A program made the translations under genes and the position numbers. A DNA stretch of 64,000 nucleotides from a virus, in IMG/VR virus record IMGVR_UViG_3300046616_000314, positions 474,616 through 538,615 of that record; one strand, given 5' to 3'. Positions 7,577 through 16,745 of the stretch are shown here, in pieces (the stretch's first letter is position 1; each line of letters begins with the position of its first letter). Below the pieces are notes generated by a model, which did no database searches, was not told where the DNA came from, and saw only the letters and a program-made list of their open reading frames with translations.

Positions 7577-9550
7577 ATGCGATATATTGATGTACCGGCA
7601 AAAGTAATTGAGTGCGTAGTATCATCCCAAACTGGTTTAGGGGCATGGCCCTATGACGATGGAACGGGTGATCCTTATTGGACAGGCGGATCAACACCGC
7701 GTGATTACCAATGGCGCATTACTATGTCGGTCACACCGCAAACGCATTCGAGTCCAAAGACACGTCAGCCTAAAATTTTTGATGGTATGGATATTTCCGT
7801 TGGTGATTATATCGCTGATCGCGAAGAAGGTGTTGCTCTAAAGATCATCAGTATTGACAGCAAGACTTCGACATCGGTTACGTGTGTTGTCGAAGATTTT
7901 CTTCGATACAACACTTATCGTTTCGTCGGTGGAACTGGCGTAGGTATTTTCAGTGTTCCAAACACATGCTTTGTGTTCTCGTTGAATGAGCAATCGCTAC
8001 CGGTTGTTGACCCGATTCCTTCTTCGGGAGCCGGATCGAATTTCTATGCAAATTTGATGTCGCGTTTCCAAAATATCGAAGAAACAGAAAATTTTTTGCT
8101 GGATAAAGTAGCTCATGGATTTGTTGTCGATGATCTGATCTCGGCTGATCCGGCTACCAATTCGTTTGAAAAAACAGATTCGGCTCACCCGTATGTTGTT
8201 GGCTCGGTTTCGTACGTTGCTACGGGACCGGATCAATTCATGATCAATCCGATTCAAAAGATTAACAACTATCCCGATTTGATTGGTGATGTCGGTGATA
8301 TAATTTACGCCGATCCAAACAATCCAGGGCAATACGCTTTGAATGGCGTTGTCCCAATCTTGATCAAACTGCGTAACAGCACACCTTCTCAATCGGTTGG
8401 ACAAATCGCGGGAGGTACATCAGCTAGCGGGTCTATATTCAATGTAAACGAAGTTGCTTGTACTCTCGTGGGAACAACCGCTTTGGATTGTGCCAACGCG
8501 ATCAATTTGACAACTAGCCAACATGGTATTGTTGCTTCGATGCAAGCGGCATCGTCATTTGCTCAAAGTGATGTTGGTCAGTGGGTTTATGGTGAGCCTG
8601 CGTTGATGACTCCGACTGCTGGACCATATGCTAATGCTACCATCAATGGCGTAAACGTTATTTTTTCTACAAATACAAATGGTCTGTCGCAATATAGTGC
8701 AGAATATTCGCTTGAAGAAGATATGGCTATCGATATCAATGCGGCAAACATTCCGAATATCGTGGCGACTACTGATAGTAACAAACTGATTATTACGAAC
8801 ACTCAAGGTGGAAGCATCACCATCGTCAATGGCAATGCTGACATTTCTGGAAATTATTTCGCCGGTTCCATGTCTGGATCGGGTGTTCCTCTATTCACGG
8901 CTGCATCGAGCAATCAATATATTAAATTGGTTGCCCCGGATGCCCGCGCAATTAGTTTGTCGGATATCAGTGGCTCGGCTGTTTATGATTTCGGTCTTGT
9001 TAGTGTTGAGAACGGCGTAAAGGCTGCTGGACTGTATATCGAACAAGGTATTCGTCAGGCTGCTACTTATGTTGTGCCTAACATCCCTGCCCGTGATGGT
9101 CTAACCGCCCTATTTGGCGACCAATGCTATGTTCAAGATGCCGGTAACGGTGAATGGGCATTCTATATCTACACTCTAGATAGCGAGTGGATTCAATTGG
9201 TCAACAAAGACGCCTCGGATACTGATGCTAAGACCATTGAAATCGAAGTCGATCATACAAGTGCTGTTAGTGGAGCCATCCACACGATTTCTGATGGAAG
9301 CCGCGTGAGCTTTGTTACAGTTACCGTGACCGAAGCGTTTGATGATCCGGCTGCAACTATTACGGTTGGTGATACAGGAAATCAATCTAGACTAATGTCA
9401 GATTACCAAAATGACATCACCGCGCTTGGTGATTACTCAACAACACCGTCATACGTGTATAATTTTGGGTCTGACACAACTGTAAGTTTTTATTTGGCGA
9501 CCGGAAATTCTACCACAGGTCATGCCACGATTTCAATAACTTATAGCTAA
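7577..9550 (+). CDS. Tail fibre or fibre-associated protein C
   Basis: 657 residues, beta-rich, no signal peptide. The first ~150 residues (WRITMSVTPQTHSSPKTRQPKIFDG…) differ from the other fibre genes. The last ~170 residues (PARDGLTALFGDQCYVQDA-NGEW … LMSDYQNDITALGDYSTTP… ATISITYS) are homologous to the C-terminal half of the minus-strand protein 19297-20379. This domain probably forms a trimeric tip or folding unit. It begins 9 nt after fibre B with an AAAGGA-type ribosome-binding site and is co-transcribed with it. Confidence 0.8.
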   Translation: MRYIDVPAKVIECVVSSQTGLGAWPYDDGTGDPYWTGGSTPRDYQWRITMSVTPQTHSSPKTRQPKIFDGMDISVGDYIADREEGVALKIISIDSKTSTSVTCVVEDFLRYNTYRFVGGTGVGIFSVPNTCFVFSLNEQSLPVVDPIPSSGAGSNFYANLMSRFQNIEETENFLLDKVAHGFVVDDLISADPATNSFEKTDSAHPYVVGSVSYVATGPDQFMINPIQKINNYPDLIGDVGDIIYADPNNPGQYALNGVVPILIKLRNSTPSQSVGQIAGGTSASGSIFNVNEVACTLVGTTALDCANAINLTTSQHGIVASMQAASSFAQSDVGQWVYGEPALMTPTAGPYANATINGVNVIFSTNTNGLSQYSAEYSLEEDMAIDINAANIPNIVATTDSNKLIITNTQGGSITIVNGNADISGNYFAGSMSGSGVPLFTAASSNQYIKLVAPDARAISLSDISGSAVYDFGLVSVENGVKAAGLYIEQGIRQAATYVVPNIPARDGLTALFGDQCYVQDAGNGEWAFYIYTLDSEWIQLVNKDASDTDAKTIEIEVDHTSAVSGAIHTISDGSRVSFVTVTVTEAFDDPAATITVGDTGNQSRLMSDYQNDITALGDYSTTPSYVYNFGSDTTVSFYLATGNSTTGHATISITYS

Positions 9551-9560
9551 ATTATCGATA

Positions 9561-9652
9561 TCTCCGACTAAATATAGTTACCTGACGCGGCAGAGTCTCG
9601 ACTTGATATTTTGCTGTGAATATTCATCAAACGGGTACTTTTTTCTAGGAGA
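9561..9652 (+). promoter_or_regulatory. Late promoter with short anti-SD, fibre D leader
   Basis: CTAAATA at 9568-9574. TCTCC (9561-9565) just upstream can pair with GGAGA (9648-9652), the ribosome-binding site of the 9658 gene. This is a weak 5 bp example of the arrangement seen at other late genes. The leader is ~80 nt. Confidence 0.5.
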
Positions 9653-9657
9653 AATAC

Positions 9658-12507
9658 ATGGCTAATATCAAGAACTTCGGTATGATTGGTGTTGGCTCGG
9701 ACGTTCAGTTTGGTAAGGGCGGCGTAAAGCTCGTCTCGACCAACGGAACATTCGCTGCCAAGGACGCACAAGGTAATGCCTTTGTTCGTTTCCAAATCGC
9801 CGATGGTAACAGCGCATCCGACGCCGTTACATATTCGCAGTTGCAAGCGACTGCGAACGCCGTTGCTGATAGCGTAGCAAACGCTGTCGATGGCGTTCAA
9901 AATGAACTGGACCTGACTCAAGCGGGTGCTGGTCTGGATACCGATGGTTCGTATATCGCCCCAGTCGGTTCGTTCTATCTGAACAACACCACAAGCCTCG
10001 CCAACGCAATTTTCGCGTTGGACACTCAAGCATTCAACGAAGCCAACGCCCGCGCGACTGCGGACGCTGAATTCGCTAACGCCCTGGCTGATGCGACCGC
10101 GAACGCGCTGTCGTTGCAAGCTGAAATCGACCAAATCGAAACTTCGGTTGGTCTGGGTCTTGATGGCACTCTGACTCTGGCTGCTGGCAACTATCTCGCC
10201 AACGCAGTTGATATCGTCAACGCAATCGAAACTTTGGATGGCGTTCTGGGTAACACCGCCACTGAAGCCGCTGCTGCCAACGCAACTGCTACCGCTGCTA
10301 ACGCCGCTGTCTCCGCTGTCGTTTCTGATCTGGCTAACACCAATGCAGAAGTTGCATCGGTTAATGCTACTGTTGAAGCTCTTTCGACCACTGTTACTGC
10401 TATTGCTGACAGCCTTGACGCTCTGAGCGACAACGTTGCAACCAACACTGCTGACATCGCAACCAACGCTGCTTCGATTGCAAACACCAATGCCGACGTT
10501 GCTAATACCAACGCTGACGTTGCTGCCCTGACCGCAAACGCTGTCCTGAAGGACGGTTCGGTTGCTTTCACTGGCGCAATGAGCATGGGCAACAACGTCA
10601 TTCACGACGTTGCTACTCCGGTTCTGGGTACTGATGCCGCTAACCGCGACTTCGTTATGCAAACAGTTGGCGAACTGGGTAACGCATTCAACTACGTTGG
10701 ATCGCTACCTGAACTGTTCGGTACCTTCCCGGTTTCGGGCGATGGTTTGACCGCTAACACCGCGTTCGATCTGGGTGAATTCCCGCCGGAAGGTCAAAAT
10801 GCCGGTGACTACTATAAGGTTACTGCTGAAGGTTTCTATAAGGTCGGCGCCAATACTGCTGTCCTGTTTGAACCGAACGATGGTCTCGTATTCAACGCCA
10901 TCGGTGATATCGATAAGATCGACAACCAATCGTCGGTCGTTCTGGGTACTCCTGGCGAAATCGACGTTACTGGTAGCGCATCGACCGGCTTCACCGTTGG
11001 TATCGATGATAGCTATACACTAGCTCGCCAACAAGAAGTTTCGGATTCGGCTAACGTTGCTGCTACTGCTACTGCTGCGGTTGCTTCTGATCTGGCTAAC
11101 ACCAATGCCGACGTTGCTGCTGTTGTTTCCGATCTGGCAAACACCAACGCTGACGTTGCTGCGGTTGCTGCTGATCTGGTAAGCACTAATGCAAACGTTG
11201 TCACTCTGACAGGTGTTGTTTCCGGTAACTCGGCAAACATCGCTCTGCTGCAAGGCGACATCGCTAACGCTGCTGGTGATTTGGCTGCTGAAACTGCTGC
11301 CCGTATCCAAGGCGACAGCGACAACGCTAACGCGATTGCTTCGACCAACGCCAACGTCACTTCGCTGGCTGGTAACGTTGCTACGATCAGCAACAACGTT
11401 GATGCATTGATTCTTGAACTCAATACCGTCGAAACCGGCGCCGGTCTGGAAACAGACGGTTCGTATTCGGCTAATGCACTGTCGCACTATCTGGCTAACG
11501 CTACAAGCCTGAAGACTGCTGACGAAGCTCTGGATACTGCGATCTATGATCTGGCTCAATCGCTGACCACTCTTTCGCAAGACGAAATCAAGACTGAAGA
11601 CAACCTCAACTCGGTTAAGGTCGAAGCTGACAAAATCGGTTTCAATCTGAACGTTGGTGGTGTTAAGACTGAAGTTGGTTCGATCCTCGCTGATGCAAAC
11701 ACCAACACAACCGCTACCCTCGATCTGACCACTGCTGGTGAAGTTCACCTTGCGGCTGGCGGTGCAAGCACAGACGTTGATCTGCGCCTGTCGGGTAAGG
11801 GTGCTGGTCAAGTCATCATCGGTGAAACCGGAACTGGTTTCATTCAAGCTGACGCTGGTTATGACCTGAACGTTGCTGGTGGTGATGGTGCTGCGCTGAA
11901 CCTGATGGGTACAGCGGTCAACATTTCCTCGGGTGAAGGCGATGCGATCATGTCGTTCGTTGGCGTTGCCAACGCAACTGCTTCGTTCGTTGCCACAAAC
12001 GGTACAACTGACGTTACTTTCGCCGCTACTGGCGCGGGTGCAAACATCGATATCGTTCTGGACCCGAAGGGTACAGGTACTATCAATGCTTCGTCGTCGC
12101 GCATCGTCTCGGTTGCTAACGCTGTTAGCGCAAACGACGCTGTTAACAAGGGTCAACTGGATACCGCGATTGCTACCGCAACCGTTGGTGTTGTTAAGAC
12201 CGTTGTTCTGTCGATTGTTGAAGTCGATGGTACATACGACATCGGTCAAATTGCCGGTACTGTTCTGCAAACTCGTACTTTGGTCACAGGTGGCTTCGGT
12301 CCCGGTGCTGCCATCGTCATCGGTTCGACAGCTACTCCGAACGAACTAGCGTCGGCTGCTGATATTGATGAATCTGCTGCTGGCATCTACGTTGTAGAAA
12401 CAGTTAAGGACTACGGTTCGCCGACAATGCTGACTGTTACCGTCACTGGCTCTGCCATTGCCGGAACCGGCGCCGCGAAGGTAATCGTTGAATATCTGTC
12501 TGCGTAA
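9658..12507 (+). CDS. Large tail fibre / coiled-coil fibre protein D
   Basis: 949 residues. N-terminus MANIKNFGMIGVGSDVQFGKGG is the anchor module shared with 20398-22224 (minus) and 59373-60701. Long Ala/Asn/Thr/Asp-rich stretches (~210-300 and ~450-520) contain tandem SDLANTNADVAAV-type heptad-like repeats, indicating triple coiled coil. Between them lie copies of a ~40-residue repeat (GAGLDTDGSY…YLNNTTSLANAI…LD). The C-terminal third is beta-rich with LDLTTAGEVHLAAGG and LRLSGKGAGQVIIG segments. It has its own late promoter and ends at a strong terminator, so it is expressed separately from fibres A-C. Confidence 0.85.
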   Translation: MANIKNFGMIGVGSDVQFGKGGVKLVSTNGTFAAKDAQGNAFVRFQIADGNSASDAVTYSQLQATANAVADSVANAVDGVQNELDLTQAGAGLDTDGSYIAPVGSFYLNNTTSLANAIFALDTQAFNEANARATADAEFANALADATANALSLQAEIDQIETSVGLGLDGTLTLAAGNYLANAVDIVNAIETLDGVLGNTATEAAAANATATAANAAVSAVVSDLANTNAEVASVNATVEALSTTVTAIADSLDALSDNVATNTADIATNAASIANTNADVANTNADVAALTANAVLKDGSVAFTGAMSMGNNVIHDVATPVLGTDAANRDFVMQTVGELGNAFNYVGSLPELFGTFPVSGDGLTANTAFDLGEFPPEGQNAGDYYKVTAEGFYKVGANTAVLFEPNDGLVFNAIGDIDKIDNQSSVVLGTPGEIDVTGSASTGFTVGIDDSYTLARQQEVSDSANVAATATAAVASDLANTNADVAAVVSDLANTNADVAAVAADLVSTNANVVTLTGVVSGNSANIALLQGDIANAAGDLAAETAARIQGDSDNANAIASTNANVTSLAGNVATISNNVDALILELNTVETGAGLETDGSYSANALSHYLANATSLKTADEALDTAIYDLAQSLTTLSQDEIKTEDNLNSVKVEADKIGFNLNVGGVKTEVGSILADANTNTTATLDLTTAGEVHLAAGGASTDVDLRLSGKGAGQVIIGETGTGFIQADAGYDLNVAGGDGAALNLMGTAVNISSGEGDAIMSFVGVANATASFVATNGTTDVTFAATGAGANIDIVLDPKGTGTINASSSRIVSVANAVSANDAVNKGQLDTAIATATVGVVKTVVLSIVEVDGTYDIGQIAGTVLQTRTLVTGGFGPGAAIVIGSTATPNELASAADIDESAAGIYVVETVKDYGSPTMLTVTVTGSAIAGTGAAKVIVEYLSA

Positions 12508-12531
12508 TTCTAGATAACTCAGACAACAGGG

Positions 12532-12553
12532 AAGGCGGGGGAAACCCCGCCTT
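12532..12553 (+). terminator. Rho-independent terminator after fibre D
   Basis: aaggcgggg (12532-12540), GAAA loop, ccccgcctt (12545-12553), then a T-rich run. The GNRA loop and 9 bp stem are strong. Confidence 0.85.
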
Positions 12554-12562
12554 TTCTATTTC

Positions 12563-12569
12563 ATAAATA
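12563..12569 (+). promoter_or_regulatory. Late promoter element ATAAATA
   Basis: ATAAATA directly after the terminator, 27 nt before the 12596 ATG. Confidence 0.6.
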
Positions 12570-12595
12570 AATGTATCCAATGGAATAAATGTCTC

Positions 12596-13225
12596 ATGTC
12601 TACACCCTCAAACATTCAATTTTATGTAAAATTAATTGTCTCCAAGGAACTAGATAAAAGTTCTGCGAAAGAGTGGTTTGCGTGCGTTCGTGATTTGGGT
12701 CCTAATGGTGTTTTGTCCACCATTCAAACTCCTGATGACAAGGGAACGCTACGTAGTGTGTCCATGGTATGTCGTGCAGTTGGTGAAAAATTCGAATATA
12801 TTGTTCCGTTGACACGCGATCTGATCGAACGAGAAGTTGAACCCATCATTCAATGTTTTGTCGCGGAACACCCCGAAGTCGATTTCGATGTTGAAACCTC
12901 GGTGGCAGTCATTCGCGGCTTCGAAGATTCCGCAAAAATTAAAGATTCAAAATACGTTGAGCTTTGCACCTTGTGGGCTAAGCAGCGTCACGACGAATGG
13001 TATAAAGATCGCACCGACAATGGTTGGTCGTATGGTACCTCGGTTAGCCTGAAAGATAAGAAGCATCCCTTGCTTCGTCCCTGGCATGAACTTTCTGATC
13101 AGCATCGCAAGATCGATCTGGACCAACCGAAGCAGATGATGAAGATGCTAGCCGATAGCGGTTACGCCGTTCTCGACAAGGACGAATTTGATAGCATGGT
13201 CCGACTTCTTAAGGGTGGATTGTAA
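12596..13225 (+). CDS. RyR-domain protein
   Basis: 209 residues. Residues ~122-192 match the RyR domain: a helix with LWAKQRHDEW, then DNGWSYG, KHPLLRPWHELSDQHR and a closing helix ending MLADSGY. RyR domains are named for the eukaryotic ryanodine receptor and occur in many phages and bacteria, where they probably bind small ligands such as nucleotides. The N-terminal ~120 residues are alpha/beta and unrecognised. ATG 12596 has only a weak ribosome-binding site but follows a late element. It is separated from DNA ligase by an early promoter, so the two genes are not necessarily co-regulated. Confidence 0.8.
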   Translation: MSTPSNIQFYVKLIVSKELDKSSAKEWFACVRDLGPNGVLSTIQTPDDKGTLRSVSMVCRAVGEKFEYIVPLTRDLIEREVEPIIQCFVAEHPEVDFDVETSVAVIRGFEDSAKIKDSKYVELCTLWAKQRHDEWYKDRTDNGWSYGTSVSLKDKKHPLLRPWHELSDQHRKIDLDQPKQMMKMLADSGYAVLDKDEFDSMVRLLKGGL

Positions 13226-13232
13226 TAAAATA

Positions 13233-13262
13233 TTGAAATGGGGTTAACGTAACCGGTATAAT
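13233..13262 (+). promoter_or_regulatory. Sigma70-like promoter of the DNA ligase gene
   Basis: TTGAAA (13233-13238), 18 nt spacer, TATAAT (13257-13262). The predicted start is 13269, the A of the ligase ATG: a leaderless message. Confidence 0.65.
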
Positions 13263-13268
13263 CTGGTT

Positions 13269-14627
13269 ATGAATTCTGTTTCAATTATCAAAGACCTTTC
13301 CGCTACCACGTCGCGCATCGACAAAGAGCAAATCCTAATCAATGCCTTCATGACAGGGCAACGAGAATTTTTTAAGGGCGCCCAACTCGCCTATGATCCG
13401 CTCATCACTTTCGGTGTTAAGAAAGTAGCGTTGATCGAAGAAGCCGATGACGAACCCGGTGATTATACGTTCGCAGACTTTCTTGCCCTCGCGAACGATC
13501 TACGCACTCGGAAGCTAACCGGACATGCCGCCCGTGATGCTATCAACGCCGCTGCAATGCGTTGCCATGTCGAAACATGGAATATGTTCTATCGCCGTAT
13601 TCTTCTAAAAGATTTCAAGGCTGGTGTTGAACAGTCCACCATCAATAAAATTTTAAAGAAGCTGGCATCGGAAGATGACGCTAAGGATTTCATCGTTCCT
13701 GAATTTTCGTGCCAACTAGCCGAAGATGGAATGAAGCCAGTTCACCACAAGAAGGTGAGCGGTCGCAAGATGCTAGACATCAAGTTGGATGGTATGCGTC
13801 TTCTTACGGTTTTGGACAAAGAACAAGGTACCGTAAACCAGTACACGCGCACGGGTAAGCTCAACGAAAACTTCAGTGAGATTCGTGAAGGTTTGTTGAA
13901 ACTTCTACCTGAACTTAAGACATCGTTGGTGCTCGACGGCGAAGTGATTTCAACAAGCTTCCAAGATTTGATGACACAGGTCAACCGCCGTGAAGGTGTT
14001 GACACGAAAGCTGCGCGCCTAGCACTTTTTGACATCATTCCTCTTGATGCATTTCGTGCCGGAAAATGGAATGTAGAACAAGTTCTTCGCCAAGAAATTC
14101 TTGCCGAAATGGAAACGAGTGGGCTTTTCAAGAAGTATTGTAACGGATTGGTCTACGTAATTCCCAAAGTAACGGTGGACCTAGATACGGACGCTGGACA
14201 AGAAACCTTCAAGGAATTCAACAAACAAGCAATCGAGTCTGACTATGAAGGTATCATGGTCAAGGACCCGAAGGCTCCATATATTTGTAAGCGTAACGTC
14301 GGATGGCTTAAGATCAAGCCCTTCATCGAAGTTAGCCTTGAGGTAATTGGTATTGAAGAGGGTGAACCCGATGGAAAGTATAAGGGCAAGCTTGGTGCGC
14401 TGAAGTGTCAGGGCGAAGACGACGGGAAAGAGATTGAGGTTTTCGTTGGTAGTGGTATAAGTGATATTCAACGTGACCTATGGTGGAAAAATCCTGCCTT
14501 GGTTATGGGTATGATTGTTGAAGTCCGCGCCGATTGCTTTACCTTAGAGGCAGGCGGCACGGTATATTCCTTGCGGTTCCCTCGTTTGAAGGGCTTCCGT
14601 GGCACGGTTCCAGGCGAGAAATTATGA
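13269..14627 (+). CDS. 30: ATP-dependent DNA ligase (T4 gp30-like)
   Basis: 452 residues, close to T4 gp30 (487). It seals nicks in DNA using ATP and is needed for phage replication, recombination and repair. Motif I KLDG at 172-175 (Lys172 is the adenylated residue), motif III LDGEVIS around Glu226, motif IV EGIMVK at 327-332 and motif V WLKIKP at 346-351 are all intact. The last ~90 residues form the OB-fold. There is no Shine-Dalgarno; the perfect TATAAT at 13257-13262 predicts transcription starting at the ATG. The stop overlaps the next start by ATGA. Confidence 0.95.
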   Translation: MNSVSIIKDLSATTSRIDKEQILINAFMTGQREFFKGAQLAYDPLITFGVKKVALIEEADDEPGDYTFADFLALANDLRTRKLTGHAARDAINAAAMRCHVETWNMFYRRILLKDFKAGVEQSTINKILKKLASEDDAKDFIVPEFSCQLAEDGMKPVHHKKVSGRKMLDIKLDGMRLLTVLDKEQGTVNQYTRTGKLNENFSEIREGLLKLLPELKTSLVLDGEVISTSFQDLMTQVNRREGVDTKAARLALFDIIPLDAFRAGKWNVEQVLRQEILAEMETSGLFKKYCNGLVYVIPKVTVDLDTDAGQETFKEFNKQAIESDYEGIMVKDPKAPYICKRNVGWLKIKPFIEVSLEVIGIEEGEPDGKYKGKLGALKCQGEDDGKEIEVFVGSGISDIQRDLWWKNPALVMGMIVEVRADCFTLEAGGTVYSLRFPRLKGFRGTVPGEKL

Positions 14628-15022
14628 AATTTGCGGTACGTGCTTCGGGTCTAGAACAAATCTCCTTTAAAGCCGGATGGTATGGTGATTTTCATGATGA
14701 TCTAGGGCACGTCGAGTTTGATGAGCATTTTTCAATTTACGAAGGGAAACTAGTGTTCCCTGAACCATGGCTAGAGACCGCATATATTATTTCTGCGGAA
14801 TGGTATTCAGGTATCGAAGCCGACGCTCTTTCTTTCATCAATCGGCTTCATGCACACCGGCACGAATTTTCAAAATGGACGAGTGCTCGGTTTTGGGATT
14901 TCTCCAAAAAGGCGGGTGCTACTGGTCACAATTTGAATCTTGGGATGTTTTTTACGAATGAGGATGACGCCGTTCTTGCTCTATTCATCCTCTCTACCTG
15001 TCTCCAATTTCCTCGTAAATAA
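14624..15022 (+). CDS. Small protein coupled to DNA ligase, KLKW-motif-like C-terminus
   Basis: 132 residues starting at ATG 14624, which overlaps the ligase stop (ATGA), so translation is coupled. A longer in-frame extension reaches back into the ligase gene but is not credible. The C-terminal segment MFFTNEDDAVLALFIL resembles the [F]-x-N-x-[DE]-D-A motif found in other small proteins here, although the final KLKW is degenerate. Function unknown. Confidence 0.8.
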   Translation: MKFAVRASGLEQISFKAGWYGDFHDDLGHVEFDEHFSIYEGKLVFPEPWLETAYIISAEWYSGIEADALSFINRLHAHRHEFSKWTSARFWDFSKKAGATGHNLNLGMFFTNEDDAVLALFILSTCLQFPRK

Positions 15023-15038
15023 AAATTCAGTAAGGGTA

Positions 15039-15066
15039 TTGACTAGGCATAAAAATCGAGTATCCT
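15039..15066 (+). promoter_or_regulatory. Early promoter of the NYN gene
   Basis: TTGACT (15039-15044), 16 nt, TATCCT (15061-15066). Predicted start ~15073, giving a 45 nt leader. Confidence 0.7.
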
Positions 15067-15117
15067 ATGCAAATCAGATACGGGATTAGCCCGTTAATTT
15101 TGAATGGGAATTGATTT

Positions 15118-15708
15118 ATGACCGAAGCTACTTACTCCCCCCGCGAAGAATTTTTTGGTGTTCGCGAAGATGAGCGCGTTGGCGTTTTCATCGACGGTCC
15201 CAATTTCTTCTCGGCTGCGAAGGCTATCGGGCTCCGCGTGGACTACGCCAAGCTGATCGAATATCTGGACGAAATGTCGAACTTCGTCCGCGCCAACTAC
15301 TACACCGCGCTCAGCACCGATCAAGAAACGCACGATCCGATTCGTCCGATGATCGACTTCCTCGAATACAACGGCTACAATCTCGTCACCAAGCCGGTGA
15401 AGACCTTCGAAGACTCGGAAGGTCGTCGTCGCTTCAAGGGCAACATGGACATCGAGATCGCCATCGACGTTCTGGAAGCCGCCGAACACCTGAACCACGT
15501 CATCATGTTCACGGGCGACGGCGATTTCCGCGCCCTGGTGGATCGCGTGCAACGCAAGGGCGTCCGCGTCACCGTGGTTTCGACCATGAACAAGGACGGT
15601 ACCGGTGGTCCGATGATCGCTGACGAACTGCGTCGCAAGGCTGACAGCTTCGTTGAACTGGCGACCCTGAAGCCGCTGCTGACCAAGGCTGAACGCACCG
15701 ACCGATAA
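15118..15708 (+). CDS. NYN-domain (LabA/DUF88-like) PIN-fold protein, probable RNase
   Basis: 196 residues covering a whole NYN domain: FIDGPNF (Asp26), KGNMDIEIAIDV (Asp111), FTGDGDFRALV (Asp134 and Asp136) and KGVRVTVVS. These four acidic residues form the metal site of PIN-like nucleases, so ribonuclease activity is expected. From memory of the family, the sequence is strikingly close to NYN proteins on alphaproteobacterial chromosomes (including the NMDIE and PMIADELRR stretches). It is visibly more GC-rich and host-like in codon use than its neighbours. Both facts suggest acquisition from the host. It is monocistronic, with its own early promoter and a terminator. Confidence 0.92.
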   Translation: MTEATYSPREEFFGVREDERVGVFIDGPNFFSAAKAIGLRVDYAKLIEYLDEMSNFVRANYYTALSTDQETHDPIRPMIDFLEYNGYNLVTKPVKTFEDSEGRRRFKGNMDIEIAIDVLEAAEHLNHVIMFTGDGDFRALVDRVQRKGVRVTVVSTMNKDGTGGPMIADELRRKADSFVELATLKPLLTKAERTDR

Positions 15709-15731
15709 TCGGCGCCAAAACCTAGAATGAG

Positions 15732-15761
15732 AAAAGGGCGGGGAATTTCCCCGCCCTTTTT
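15732..15761. terminator. Bidirectional terminator between converging genes
   Basis: gggcgggga (15736-15744) pairs with tccccgccc, flanked by AAAA on the left and TTTTT on the right, so it can serve the NYN gene (+) and the methyltransferase gene (-). Confidence 0.85.
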
Positions 15762-15762
15762 G

Positions 15763-16362
15763 CTATACCCATTTGATGACTGGATCGCCGGTATACCCGT
15801 GTTCCCATACTAACCAACAGAATGCAATCATTCCAGAATTCTTCATTTTCTCACCATTGCGCGTCATCGTTAGACGTTTAGAGAAAACATAAACTCTCGC
15901 CAGGGGAGTTTCTTCAAACATGATTTTTCGTTTTGCGCCTTCAAGAAATTGAAGCTTGCATAGCATGACCACTTTGCCCGTGGTTCTCTGTAACGAAAGC
16001 CTCACGAATTGTTCTGCCATCGTGAAGGGTGGATTGGTCACAATATTTTCAGCCTTCAAATCCGAAGTCAGAAAATCATGATCACCCTGACCCCAACCTC
16101 TATCGATGAGATCGGTTGCCAAAACTTCGTAGCCGTGGCTTTCAAGAACCTTGCAAATGGCTCCGTCACCACAAGCCGGTTCCCAAATCACGCCCTCGAA
16201 TTTTTCATGTTTCAATAGAGCATCTACCGCATCGGAAGGTGTCGGATAGAAATCATTCTCCGGTCTCCCGGCTGATGTTCCAACTAAACTTTGCGCTCGT
16301 TTGAGATTGCGATTAACTTCCGTGGGCTCAGTCACGGGAAACGAAAAAATATCATCATCCAT
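15763..16362 (-). CDS. DNA adenine-type (N6/N4) methyltransferase, small
   Basis: 199 residues. Motif I EPACGDGAI (~61-69) binds S-adenosylmethionine and motif IV NPPF (110-113) is the catalytic motif of exocyclic-amino DNA methyltransferases. The preceding DFYPTPSDAVDALL segment is typical of phage enzymes of this class. No target-recognition domain is visible and no restriction gene is adjacent, so it is probably an orphan that modifies phage DNA against host restriction or influences host methylation signals. The late element CTAAATA ends exactly five nt before the ATG, predicting a leaderless late mRNA. Confidence 0.88.
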   Translation of the reverse strand: MDDDIFSFPVTEPTEVNRNLKRAQSLVGTSAGRPENDFYPTPSDAVDALLKHEKFEGVIWEPACGDGAICKVLESHGYEVLATDLIDRGWGQGDHDFLTSDLKAENIVTNPPFTMAEQFVRLSLQRTTGKVVMLCKLQFLEGAKRKIMFEETPLARVYVFSKRLTMTRNGEKMKNSGMIAFCWLVWEHGYTGDPVIKWV

Positions 16363-16367
16363 ACACT

Positions 16368-16374
16368 TATTTAG
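16368..16374 (-). promoter_or_regulatory. Late promoter, leaderless geometry
   Basis: Minus-strand CTAAATA (16374-16368) followed by five nt and ATG 16362. With T4 geometry (+1 six nt after the element) transcription starts at the A of ATG. Confidence 0.55.
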
Positions 16375-16424
16375 TGCGTAGTTAATTACTTTGTGATATA
16401 AGCAAAATATTAATGGAGGTTGGT

Positions 16425-16745
16425 ATGCAACTCGATTTTACTGATCTTTCCGGTGACGATTGTCTTCAAAAACTCTACGATATTGAAGACATGCCCGGCT
16501 CTTTGGATTTTGGTTCCGATGGAAAATTGTACATCAAACTCGGAACCTACAGTGTCATTAATCGTAAGCAGATGAAAACTATCATGGCGTTGTCATACGT
16601 CCGTGATGGTAAGTATTATGCATTTAGTGAAATAGAAATCGATAGCCGTGTTGAAGGCGACTACGGATACGATGGTGAATATACGTCTACGACGTATTCA
16701 CACATGGTGATTACTTTCGATGAAGTTGATCCACTGACTATTTGA
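16425..16745 (+). CDS. Small acidic hypothetical protein
   Basis: 106 residues. I chose ATG 16425 rather than 16413 because a strong GGAGGT ribosome-binding site sits 5-6 nt before it and would lie inside the coding sequence otherwise. The product is acidic and Tyr-rich (YVRDGKYYAFSEIEIDSRVEGDYGYDGEY), beta-structured, with no recognised family. Its end overlaps the end of the converging 600-residue gene by 8 nt. Confidence 0.75.
   Translation: MQLDFTDLSGDDCLQKLYDIEDMPGSLDFGSDGKLYIKLGTYSVINRKQMKTIMALSYVRDGKYYAFSEIEIDSRVEGDYGYDGEYTSTTYSHMVITFDEVDPLTI

Noticed and set aside
9568-10662. Long minus-strand reading frame opposite fibre D
   Set aside because: Antisense to a clear fibre gene; its Ser/Asn/Cys/Val repeats are the mirror of the fibre's Ala/Asn/Thr repeats. 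No ribosome-binding site.
11020-12270. 416-residue minus-strand frame opposite fibre D
   Set aside because: Low-complexity shadow of the repeat region; no start signal and implausible composition.
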